A stretch of 64,000 nucleotides of DNA from JACVRW01 sp963803245. GTDB taxonomy: Bacteria; Actinomycetota; Thermoleophilia; Solirubrobacterales; Thermoleophilaceae. The notes beneath the pieces were generated by a model. It saw only the letters and a list, made by a program, of their open reading frames with translations, had not been told where the DNA came from and did not search any database. Of this stretch, positions 1 through 9,223 are shown in pieces. A program made the translations under genes and the position numbers. The DNA is taken from positions 62,001 through 126,000 of the forward strand of contig CAWDLI010000002.1 in the NCBI GenBank assembly GCA_963803245.1, given 5' to 3'. Position 1 is the stretch's first letter. Every line of letters starts with the position of its first letter.

Positions 1-1
1 C

Positions 2-3000
2 TATGTGGAGCTCCACTGCCACTCGGCGTACTCCTTCCTCGACGGGGCTTCGCATCCGACTGAGCTTGCGGGGGTCGCCGCCGAACAGGGCCACAGCGCC
101 CTCGCGCTGACCGACCACGACGGCCTTCACGGCGCAATGGAGATGGCGGGCGCGCTACGCGCTCTCGGCGTGCGCCCGATCACCGGAGCGGAGCTCACGC
201 TCGATGACGGCACCCACCTCACGCTCCTGTGCGAGACGCGCCAGGGGTATACGAACCTCTGCCGGCTGATCACCTCGGCCCACTGGCGCACCCGGCGCTG
301 GGCGCGCGAGGGCTGGACCGAGCCGGCACCCGGCGTGCGCGCCGGAAGGCGGCCAGCCCAGGACCCGCTCGACGACCAGCCCGCCGTGACGCTCGAGGAG
401 ATCGAGCACAACGCCGAGGGGCTCGTGTGCCTCTCGGGCTGCGCCCGTGACGGTGCGGTGGCCAGCCGGGTGGAGGCGGGCGACCATCCCGGCGCGGCCG
501 CGGTCGCGCGCAGGCTGCTGCGGGCCTTCGGGCCGGAGCGCCTGCGCATAGAGCTCCAGCGGCCCTTCGCCCGCAACGACCGCCGCCGCAACCGCCTGCT
601 CGGCGAGCTGGCCGAGCGGCTCGGGGTGCCGTGCGTGGCCACCGGCAACGTGCATGTCCACGCGTTCGAGCGCATACCGCTCCAGGACGCGATGGTGGCG
701 GTTCGCCTGGGCGTCACGCTCGACGAGTCGGAGCCCCGGCGGCGCGGCAACTCCTCCCACGTGCTCGCTCCGCCCGAGCGGATGGCCGAGCGCTTCCGCG
801 AGCATCCGGACGCCGTGGCCGAGACGGGCCGGCTGGCCGAGCGCCTGCGGTTCGACCTCTCGGAGGACCTCGGCTACCGCTATCCCGGCTCGGAGGACGA
901 GACCGCCGACCGGCGCCTCGCGGAGCTGTGCGGGTCGCGAATGGACGAGCGCTACGGCGGCCGGCGCATCCGAGCGGAGGCCGAGCGCCGGCTCGAGGAG
1001 GAGCTGCGCGTGATCCGCCACCTCGGGCTGTCGGGCTTCTTTCTCCTCCACCGCGACCTGCTCGAGCTGGCCCGCGAGGTGGCTGTGGACGTCCGCGGGC
1101 CCGAGTCCGCCCGCCGGCTGCTGCCGCCCGGCCGCGGCCGCGGCTCGAGCGTGTCCTCGATCGTCTGTTACCTCACCGGCCTCTCGCACGTGGACCCGGT
1201 GGAGAACGAGCTGTTCCTCGGGCGCTTCCTGAACGAGGAGCTCACCGCGCTGCCGGACATCGACCTCGACTTCCCGCGCGACGTGCGGGACGTGCTCATC
1301 CCGCGCGTGCACGACCGCTACGGGCGTGACCGCTGCGCGCTGGTGGCCGCGTTCGCCACCTTCCAGGTGCGCTCGGCGGTGCGCGACTTCGCGAAGGTGC
1401 TGGGGCTGCCGCCCGGCGAGATCGAGCGGCTCGCCCGCGCGGTCGATCCGTGGAAGACCCGCAACGACATCGAGGGCGACGTGCCGCGCGGCCGCTCGCC
1501 GCGCTGGGAGGCGCTCGTGCGGCTCGCCCGCGACGCCTGGAGCCTTCCCCGCCACCAGTCCCAGCATCCCGGCGGCATGGTCATCTCCACGCAGCCGCTG
1601 ATCGATCTCTGTCCCGTCCAGCCGACGTCGATGGAGGGACGCCAGATGGTGCAGTGGGACAAGGACTCCTGCGGGGACGCGGGCTTCCTCAAGATCGACC
1701 TGCTCGGCCTGGGGATGCTCTCGGCGGTCGAGCGCTGCGTCGACGAGATCGCCCGCGTCCGGGGCGAGCGGATCGACCTCTCGCGCATCCCCTACGACGA
1801 CCAGGAGGTCTACCGGAGCATCCAGGAGGCGGAGACGATGGGCGTCTTCCAGATCGAGAGCCGGGCCCAGATGCAGAGCCTCGTGCGCACCCGCCCGGAG
1901 AACCTCGACGACCTCACCGTCCAGGTGGCGCTGGTGCGACCCGGGCCGATCCAGGGCGGCGCGGTGCACCCCTACATCGAGCGCCGCAAGCGATTGCGCG
2001 AGAACCCCGCCTACGAGGTCCCCTACCTGCACCCCTCGCTCGAGCCGGTGCTGCGCGACACCCTGGGGGCAATCGTCTTCCAGGACCAGGTCCTGGAGGT
2101 GGCGATGGCCTTCGCGGGCTTCCGGGCCGGCGAGGCCGAGGGTCTGCGGCGGGCGATGAGCCGGCGCCGCTCCGAGGCCGCCATCCGCGCCTACGAGGAG
2201 AAGTTCGTGGCCGGCGGAATGGCGAGCGGCGCCACGCGCGAGGTGGCCGAGCACGTGTGGTCGCAGATCGTCGGCTTCTCCGGCTTCGGCTTCCCCAAGG
2301 CCCACTCGGCCGCCTTCGGCCTGCTCGCCTACCAGTCCACCTGGCTGCGCGTGCACTACGGACCGGAGTTCCTCTGCGGGCTCCTGAACGAACAGCCGAT
2401 GGGGTTCTACCCGCCTGACACGCTGGTGCATGAGGCACAGCGGCGAGGGCTGGAGGTGCTGCCGCCGAGCGTGGTTCTAAGTAGCGCCGAATGCCGGGTC
2501 GAGCGCCTTGGCCCGCGGGGCCTGTCTCCGGCAGCGGTCACCGTTCGAGCTCGCAAGCTCACTCATCCGGTAACCGCCGCCGTCGCCACCCGCGCGAGGG
2601 GCGCCGCGGCTGACGAGCCTGTCCGGCCGGGGGTTGGGTTTGAGCGGGAAACTGCCGAGGGTCCGGACCTCGCGGTCCGCCTCGGCCTCGGCTACGTCAA
2701 CGGCGTCCGGGAGCAGGAGGTGCGGGCGATGGTCGAGGAGCGGGAGCGGGGTGGGGGGTGGCGCTCGCTTGGGGACCTCGCCGGGCGCTCGGGGGCGTTC
2801 TCCGAGACGCTGGCCCGGCTCGCCTGGGCCGGGGCGTGCGACGAGCTGCTCGACGGCTCGGAAGCGTCGCGGCGCCGGCGGGCGCTGTGGGAGCTCGGGG
2901 TGGCCGTGCCCGGAAGCTCGGTGCCGGCGGGCACGCAGCTCGCCCTTCCGCTCGAGCCGCACGAAGCGCCCGAGCTGCGAGCGCTATCCGCCTGGGAGCG

Positions 3001-3487
3001 GATGCTGGCCGACTACGGGTCCACCGGCGTCACGCTGCGCGAGCATCCGCTGGAGCTGATGCGGCCGAGCCTGCCGGGCGATCTGCGCACCAGCGAGGAC
3101 CTGAAGCGCCACCCGGACGGGAGGCGGGTGAGGGTGGCCGGCCTGGTGGTGGCCCGCCAGCGCCCGGCGACCGCCAAGGGGGTCACCTTCATGCTGCTCG
3201 AGGACGAGCACGGCACCGTCAACCTCGTCATCCCTCCGCCTGTGTACGAGCGCTTCCGCCTGGCGGTGCGTGCCGAGCCGCTGCTGCTGGCCACCGGCCG
3301 CCTCGAGCGCCGCGAGGGCACGACGAACGTGGTGGTGGACCGGATCGAGCGCCTGGAGCGCCCCGACCTGCCGCGCGCCGAGATCAAGCACATCGAGCCG
3401 CGCCGGTCCTGGAGCACCGAGACCCAGGAGGAGGCGGACCTGCGGGCCGTGGTGCCGGCGGCGAACAGCTTTGGGAGGCGCGGCTAG
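2..3487 (+). CDS. dnaE2: Error-prone DNA polymerase III alpha subunit DnaE2, 5' end outside window
   Basis: C-family replicative-type polymerase used in translesion synthesis and SOS mutagenesis, usually with ImuA/ImuB. The first visible residues (YVELHCHS) are the metal-binding start of the PHP domain, and family members begin a few residues earlier, so the true start lies left of the window. The polymerase core holds PDIDLDFP near residue 418 with its catalytic aspartates. A C-terminal OB-fold lies at about residues 1040-1110. The ending (ATGRLERREGTTNVVVDR, then RSWSTETQEE) is DnaE2-like rather than DnaE1-like. An extra segment of about 50 residues (about 836-887) precedes the AVRLGLGYV motif and is absent from DnaE2 proteins I recall. 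The stop overlaps the convergent M48 gene by 4 nt. Confidence 0.9.
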   Translation, partial: YVELHCHSAYSFLDGASHPTELAGVAAEQGHSALALTDHDGLHGAMEMAGALRALGVRPITGAELTLDDGTHLTLLCETRQGYTNLCRLITSAHWRTRRWAREGWTEPAPGVRAGRRPAQDPLDDQPAVTLEEIEHNAEGLVCLSGCARDGAVASRVEAGDHPGAAAVARRLLRAFGPERLRIELQRPFARNDRRRNRLLGELAERLGVPCVATGNVHVHAFERIPLQDAMVAVRLGVTLDESEPRRRGNSSHVLAPPERMAERFREHPDAVAETGRLAERLRFDLSEDLGYRYPGSEDETADRRLAELCGSRMDERYGGRRIRAEAERRLEEELRVIRHLGLSGFFLLHRDLLELAREVAVDVRGPESARRLLPPGRGRGSSVSSIVCYLTGLSHVDPVENELFLGRFLNEELTALPDIDLDFPRDVRDVLIPRVHDRYGRDRCALVAAFATFQVRSAVRDFAKVLGLPPGEIERLARAVDPWKTRNDIEGDVPRGRSPRWEALVRLARDAWSLPRHQSQHPGGMVISTQPLIDLCPVQPTSMEGRQMVQWDKDSCGDAGFLKIDLLGLGMLSAVERCVDEIARVRGERIDLSRIPYDDQEVYRSIQEAETMGVFQIESRAQMQSLVRTRPENLDDLTVQVALVRPGPIQGGAVHPYIERRKRLRENPAYEVPYLHPSLEPVLRDTLGAIVFQDQVLEVAMAFAGFRAGEAEGLRRAMSRRRSEAAIRAYEEKFVAGGMASGATREVAEHVWSQIVGFSGFGFPKAHSAAFGLLAYQSTWLRVHYGPEFLCGLLNEQPMGFYPPDTLVHEAQRRGLEVLPPSVVLSSAECRVERLGPRGLSPAAVTVRARKLTHPVTAAVATRARGAAADEPVRPGVGFERETAEGPDLAVRLGLGYVNGVREQEVRAMVEERERGGGWRSLGDLAGRSGAFSETLARLAWAGACDELLDGSEASRRRRALWELGVAVPGSSVPAGTQLALPLEPHEAPELRALSAWERMLADYGSTGVTLREHPLELMRPSLPGDLRTSEDLKRHPDGRRVRVAGLVVARQRPATAKGVTFMLLEDEHGTVNLVIPPPVYERFRLAVRAEPLLLATGRLERREGTTNVVVDRIERLERPDLPRAEIKHIEPRRSWSTETQEEADLRAVVPAANSFGRRG

Positions 3488-4482
3488 CCCTCGCCGTCCC
3501 CGCTGCCGCGCGTCTTCTTGAGCCAATCTCCCAGCTGCTGGCCCACGTCGCCGATCGACGACCCGGCCGCCTGGAAGGCGCCGGAGATCCGATCGCCGTA
3601 GAAGGCGCTTGCGGCGTCGGCCTCCTCGCGCGCCGAGGCCTCGTCGCCGCGACGCACGTACTCGCCGCGCACGAGCGCGTCGTAGTCGCCCTCGTGGACC
3701 CAGTCGAGCAGCATCCGCACCCGCCGGACCGGCATCGGATGAGTGATCTGGAGGTCCTGGAGCAGCCGTGTCATGCGCTCCAGCCCGCTGCCGCTCTCGG
3801 AGTAGTCCATTCCCTGGGCGATGAAGGCGTCGAGATTCAGGTCGTCGGCCGCCTCGCCGGCCGACAGCACCATCAGCGCGCGGCAGACCGCGAGCGGATC
3901 GCGGGTGACGATCGCGGCACCGCGGTCGCAGGACAACTCGGCCGCCCGCGCCCATTCGAGCAGCGCGAGCCGGATCGCGAGCAGCGGCAGCCCGGCGAGG
4001 ATCGGCAGCCGCACCGCCCCGCCCAGGCGCAACAGGATCAGGAGCGCGGTCCGGTAGAGGACGTGGTCCGAGTGGATGTGGGCTGCCTCGTGAGCGAGCA
4101 CCACCCGGCGTCCCTCGTCGTCGAGGATCCGCACGAGCTCCGAGTTGAGGACCACGATCGGCTTGTCGGTCCCGAACGTGAAGGCGTTGGCGAGCGGGAA
4201 CTGGGTCATGTAGAGGTCCGGCACCGGCTCGAGGTCGAGCGTGTTGAACACCTGCCGGTGCAGCACCCAGATCCCCGGCAACTGCTCCTGGCCCAGCCGC
4301 ACGGCCGATCCCAGCGAGGCCGCTCGCAGCGCACGCTCGTAGCCGAGCGAAACCAGCTTCCGCACCACCTGATCGAGGTAGGGAACCTTCGCGAGGGCGG
4401 CCGTGGCGGCCCGATCCGCCGGGTGCTGGTAGGCCCGCGGCGAGATCTTCGGCAGCTTCCAGGCGAGCTCCGGCTGGGTCAC
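3484..4482 (-). CDS. M48 family zinc metalloprotease
   Basis: Predicted Ste24/HtpX-type zinc peptidase of 332 residues with a GTG start. The zinc motif HEAAH lies near residue 129 within VLAHEAAHIHSDH. The downstream glutamate ligand is probably in ELSCDRGA, the usual M48 E-x3-D arrangement. A hydrophobic stretch (LLILLRLGG, then LAGLPLLAIRLALL) between the two motifs may be membrane-associated. No signal peptide is obvious. It converges on dnaE2 and stands alone on its strand, so the substrate is unknown. Confidence 0.85.
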   Translation of the reverse strand: MTQPELAWKLPKISPRAYQHPADRAATAALAKVPYLDQVVRKLVSLGYERALRAASLGSAVRLGQEQLPGIWVLHRQVFNTLDLEPVPDLYMTQFPLANAFTFGTDKPIVVLNSELVRILDDEGRRVVLAHEAAHIHSDHVLYRTALLILLRLGGAVRLPILAGLPLLAIRLALLEWARAAELSCDRGAAIVTRDPLAVCRALMVLSAGEAADDLNLDAFIAQGMDYSESGSGLERMTRLLQDLQITHPMPVRRVRMLLDWVHEGDYDALVRGEYVRRGDEASAREEADAASAFYGDRISGAFQAAGSSIGDVGQQLGDWLKKTRGSGDGEG

Positions 4483-4535
4483 CCTGCCACCTTACCCGCG
4501 CGCCGACGACCCCAGACCGTCACCATTCGCCGGTG

Positions 4536-5447
4536 ATGGCAGGCCGAATCATCGTGGGCACCTCCAGCTGGGCCGATCCCGGCTTCGTCAAGGAGTGGTA
4601 TCCGCCCAAGCTCGCCGCGAAGGAGCGGTTGCCCTACTACGCCCAGCGCTTCGAGGCGGTGGAGCTCAACTCCAGCTTCTACGCCATCCCGGACCGCAAC
4701 GTGGTGCGCGGCTGGGTGGACTCGACGCCCGACGACTTCGTGTTCGACGTGAAGGTCCACCGAGCCCTGTCGCGGCATTCGGCGCGGATCGACTCGCTGC
4801 CGCCGGACCTGCGCGACGACGTGAAGACGACCGACCGCGGCCGCGTGCTGCTCACCGAGGAGCTCGAGGACACCCTCGCCGATCGCCTTGTCGAGGAGAC
4901 GACGCCGCTGGCGGAGGCGGGAAAGCTGGGCACGTTCCTGGTGCAGCTCACGCCGGCGTTCGCCCCGGGGAAGCACGACCTGAGCGAGCTCGACAACCTG
5001 GTCTCGAGGCTGCGCTCGCGGCCCGTGGCGGTGGAGCTGCGTCACCGCGCCTGGGTCTCGAAGGACCGCATCGAGGCGACCCTCGGCTGGTTTACCGAGC
5101 GGGGGGTGGCGTTCGTGTGCGTGGACGCGCCCCCCGGGGAGCACGTTCCGATCATGCCGTCGATAGACGCCGTCACTCGCGACGACCTCGCCTACGTCCG
5201 CATCCACGGGCGCAACACCGACGGGTACATGACCGGCAAGACGGTGGCCGAGCGCTTCGGCTGGCGCTACGACGACCGGGAGCTCGAGGAGATCGGCGAG
5301 CGCACGCTCGGGCTCGCGGAGAGCGCCGGCGACGTACACGTGATGTTCAACAACAACCGCGACGACGACGCGCCCACCGCGGCGCTCCGATTCCGCGCCC
5401 TGCTCGGCCAGGAGCCCTCCGTGGAGGAGCAGCTGACCCTTGAGTAG
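4536..5447 (+). CDS. DUF72 (YecE-like) family protein
   Basis: Member of the DUF72/YecE family, a TIM-barrel fold with unknown biochemical role. Family signatures visible are GTSSWADPGF at the N-terminus, YYAQRFEAVELNSSFYAIP, a VELRHRAW segment near the middle, and YVRIHGRN followed by VMFNNNRDDDAPTAA at the C-terminus. The length of 303 residues is slightly long for the family. ATG at 4536 is preferred; GTG at 4533 is the immediately adjacent in-frame alternative. The end overlaps the start of the M36 gene by 8 nt, suggesting co-transcription. Confidence 0.85.
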   Translation: MAGRIIVGTSSWADPGFVKEWYPPKLAAKERLPYYAQRFEAVELNSSFYAIPDRNVVRGWVDSTPDDFVFDVKVHRALSRHSARIDSLPPDLRDDVKTTDRGRVLLTEELEDTLADRLVEETTPLAEAGKLGTFLVQLTPAFAPGKHDLSELDNLVSRLRSRPVAVELRHRAWVSKDRIEATLGWFTERGVAFVCVDAPPGEHVPIMPSIDAVTRDDLAYVRIHGRNTDGYMTGKTVAERFGWRYDDRELEEIGERTLGLAESAGDVHVMFNNNRDDDAPTAALRFRALLGQEPSVEEQLTLE

Positions 5448-8400
5448 GAGCGATCGGAGGCTGGCGGGGCTCGCTCTGACGGCGCTGGCGATCTGTGCCT
5501 GCGCCGGGCCGGCCCTGGCCGCCGATCCCGAGCGCGACAGCTTCGAGGCCGGCGCCGACGCCACTGCCGAGGTGCCGGCCGCGGTGGACGACGCTCGCGA
5601 CGAGCTGAAAAAGGACCTGGGGACCCAGGGGCTCCTGGCGGTCGACGACTCCACCGGCGCGGTCCGCTTCCTGGCGCAGCTCGACGGGTTCCTCGACAGC
5701 ACGCCGAACGACGACCCCGCGGCGGCCGCGCGCGAGTACCTGGCCGACCAGGCCGAGGTCTTCGGCGTGGAGCGCCCTGACATGGGCGCCCTGCTCGTGA
5801 CCGGCCAGGAGTCAACGGAGGGGATGCAGAGCGTCGAGTTCATGCAAACGGTGGAGGGCGTGCCGATCGTCGACTCGTCGCTCGAGGCCCACCTCGACGA
5901 GGACGGGCGCCTGCTCTCGATCACGGGCGGGCTGGTGCCCGACCCGACGCTCGTGGACAGCGATCCCGAGGTGACCCACGCCGAGGCGCTCGACGCGGCC
6001 GCCGAGGGCGTGGGGGCGCCGGACGCGGCCTACGAGGGCAGTCTCGTGGCATACACGGCGGGCGACGAGCTCCGGCTGGCGTGGCGGGTGCTGGTGAACG
6101 CCGCGTCCACCGGCCACTACGACACGCTGGTGGACGCCGCGAGCGGGGAGGTCGTGCGCCGCACGAACCTCGTCAAGTTCGCCGGGAGCGCGCAGGTGTT
6201 CGACAACTATCCGGGCGACGAGTTCGGCGGCACTGCCGCTACTCGGTCCCTGACTCCCTACCTCGTGTCGAACCCGACGAGGCTGATCGGACCGAACGCG
6301 CACGCGTTCGTGGACACCGAGGACGTCGTGCCCGGGCCGGGCTTCAACGTCTTCGCGCCGCCCTCGGGCCAGGAGACCGGGCCGAGCTCGGGCACCGACT
6401 TCATCTACCCCTTCGACGAGGAGATCACGTCCGACTACGACTGCGGGGCGGCGTTCCGCTGCAGCTGGGACCCGAAGACGCCGCTGAGCTGGTCGGCGGA
6501 CAGCGACCAGGCGGCGACGCAGCTCTTCTACTACGTGAACCTGTTCCACGACCATCTGGAGAACGCGCCGGGCATCGGCTTCACGGCGCCCGAGAACTTC
6601 GAGGGCAGCGGCCGGGTGGTCGCCCAGGCTCAGGATGGCGCCGACAAGCAGGACGTGGCCGGCGACACACCCGGGTTCCCGGGCGCCCAGCACGCGAACA
6701 ACGCCAACATGCTGACGCTCCCCAGGGGCTCCGCGCCCGGGGGGCTCATGCAGATGTACCTCTGGGATCCCACGCGCGATCCGGACCTCGACGAGGAGCC
6801 GGGCTTCCGGCCCGTCCACGGTGGTGACGATCCGTCAATGGTGTTCCACGAGTACACGCACGGGCTCACGAACCGGCTGGTGACCGACGCGCAGGGCTTC
6901 GGGGCGCTGAATGGAGCGCAGGCCGGGGCGATCGACGAGGGCACCGCGGACTGGTACGCCCTCGACTACCTCGTGGGCGATGGGTCGGAGCCCTACATGC
7001 CGGACGACCTGACCGACCCGGACGTGACGCTGGCGAGCTACCAGGTGGACGGTCCGACGGGGCTGCGCACGCAGGCGATCGACTGCCCCGTGGGCGAGAA
7101 CGACCCCTCCTGTCCCGATGCCGGAGCGGAGCGCCGGCGGGACCGGGTACACCTACGGTGACTTCGGCAAGTCCGCGGCGGCGCCGAGGTTCACGACGAC
7201 GGCGAGATCTGGGCTCAGACGCTCTGGGATCTCCGCAAGCGGATGATCACAGGCACGGGTTCGGCCCTCGGCATCGCCCGCACGCGCACGCTCGTGACAG
7301 GTGCGCTGCGGCTCTGCGCCGGCCAACCCGACGTTCCTGGACATGCGAAACGCGATCCTGCTCGCGGACGTGCTGCGGGGTATGGGCGGCGGCGACCGGG
7401 CGGACATCTGGGACGTCTTCGCGGCAAGGGGGATGGGATACTCCGCCTCCACGGCGGCACGGACGACGCGCATCCCGCTCCAGGACTTCACACGCCGCCG
7501 GCGGCCTCGGCGGCGGCCATGGGCAGCGTCGCGGGGACCGTGCGCGACGTGAACACCGGCGCGCCGGTGGCGGCGCGCTCGTGGCCTTCGCCGGCCACGA
7601 CAGCGGCCTGGGCGAGGACCTGTCGACCCACACCCGCACCGGCGGACCTACCGCATCGACGGCGTGCCCGCGCCCCGCGCGTGTGGACTTCACGTCACCG
7701 TGGCGGGGGCGGGCGGCTACGACCGCGTGAGCCATTCCGAGCGTCGTGGTCGCCCCGGCGCGGTCGCCACGCGCAACGCATGCTCCGGCGGAACTGGGCG
7801 CTGGCTTCGGGTGGCGCGCCTCCGGTCCTTCACCGGACCGGACTTCAAGCGTTCGGCTGCGGGCCGGGCTCGGTGATCGACGGCAGCCGGCGCGGGGTGT
7901 GGAGCACCCACGTCCGCGCCCGACCGCGCCGGGCCGGGGCCCAAGGAGCCTGATCCCGCCCGCCGGCAGCCGATCGACTGGGGGAGGTCAGGATCGACCC
8001 AGCGCGGCTGCGGCGATCCCGCGGGCGCGGCGCTCGCGGGTTACGAGGTGCAGTGTCCGCGACGGCAGCGCCTGGACGGCTCGGGTCGGGCACGTTCGGC
8101 GCGGCGGAACGTCGGCAGGACCAATGCCGTGGCGCTCGGCCGCCCATCCGGGGGGCGCGTTCGTGAAGCTGCGGGCGCGGAGCTCTCAGGACCCCTCGCC
8201 GTTCATGGACGTGGCGGAGGTGCAGGTGTTCGCGCGCTGCCGACCGTCAACCGCCGCCGCCTCCACCCCCGCCGCCGCCTCCGCCACCCGACCCGAAGCT
8301 CACGTTCCTGACGAGACACGCCAAGCTGAGCAAGCGGCGGACGCTTCGTCTGGAAGCTCACGGGGCCGAAGGCGGCACGGGGAACGATCAGTTCACGTTG

Positions 8401-8600
8401 AGGGTCCGGCGCGGCCGCACCAGCGCGCCCGCACGGACACGCTCGCACAGCGGCCAGCTTCCGGCTCAGCGCGGCCAGCGGCCGAGACCGTGTGATCGTG
8501 CAGTGTCACGCGCAGGTGACCTCCGGCGAATCCGGCCGAAGGCTGAGGGTCACCGTCGCCGTGCGCGCGCCGGGCAGCGCGCAAGCGGACAGCTCCTCTC
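5440..8600 (+). pseudogene. Secreted M36 (fungalysin-like) metalloprotease, multiply frameshifted
   Basis: The intact 5' part (5440-7161, 573 residues, TTG start overlapping the DUF72 stop) has a signal peptide (LALTALAICACAGPALA), an FTP-like propeptide and an M36 catalytic domain with HEYTH near residue 468 and the third ligand in GAIDEGTADW. The natural continuation is then split between frames: GYTYGDFGK at about 7150, EVHDDGEIWAQTLWDLRK at about 7190, PANPTFLDMRNAILLADV at about 7330. Later come a carboxypeptidase-regulatory-like piece (about 7520-7740) and an F5/8-type piece (FVKLRARSSQD, then MDVAEVQVFAR, at about 8160-8240). At least six frame changes occur. The end coordinate is approximate. 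Either a decayed gene or, more likely, a run of sequence errors, because the next two genes are broken too. Confidence 0.7.
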
Positions 8601-8632
8601 AAAGCCCAAGCGCCGAAGGCGAAGCGCAGGCG

Positions 8633-9040
8633 CTAGCCGCGCCGAAGCTCGAACCAGACCCGCGTGGAGCCGTCCTCGTGGTAGGCGCCCCAGCGGTCGG
8701 CGAGCCGCTCGACGAGGAAGAGCCCCCAACCGGCGCGGTCCTCGCGCGGCGCGCCGGTGTTGTCGGGGTCGAACCCCGGGCCCTCGTCGAGTCACCTCGG
8801 TCCAAACGGCGGCCGGCGCACGAGCACGCTGCAGCTCGACGCGTGTCGGCGCGGGCGTGCTTGACGCTGTTGGTCACCAGCTCGGTGACCAGCAGACGGA
8901 GCGTCTCCATCAGCGGCGGGTCGATATCTCCGCGGAGCCGGCCAAGCGCGCCGCGCGCGGTCGCGGCGGCCTCGGGGCCGCCGGCGAGCTGCAGGCTGAG
9001 CGAATCGTCGACCCCAGGCCGCGCTCCGGATGGGCTCAGG
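8633..9040 (-). pseudogene. Anti-sigma-factor ATPase (RsbW/HATPase_c_2-like), frameshifted
   Basis: A small GHKL-fold serine kinase of the RsbW/SpoIIAB class is readable in pieces on the minus strand. SLSLQLAGGPEAAATARGA is followed by LMETLRLLVTELVTNSVKHAR (the N-box helix with its conserved asparagine). After a frame change near 8830 come DEGPGFDP (G1 box) and GWGLFLVERLADRWG (G2 box), ending in WFELRRG and a stop at 8633. Such kinases bind a sigma factor and are opposed by PP2C phosphatases; the gene just upstream on the same strand encodes one, so the pair is a likely partner-switching module. The start is not determinable. Confidence 0.6.
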
Positions 9041-9223
9041 CGCCAGCACCCACGGAACTGCCTGGAGCGCGTCTTGGCGCCCTCCGTTGAGGGGGCTGAC
9101 CCTGATACGAAGCCGCTCCGTCCGGTGATCTATTTCGGCACGACTTCTTCCTGCCTGCGTTATTGTCCACAGGGCGCCTATCCGAAACATCTGAAGGACA
9201 CGATTCGGGGCTTGCGCGGTCCG

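Noticed and set aside
155..2431. Long open frames opposite dnaE2 and other genes
   Set aside because: High GC removes stops from antisense frames; these have no family motifs and mirror the real gene's codon pattern.
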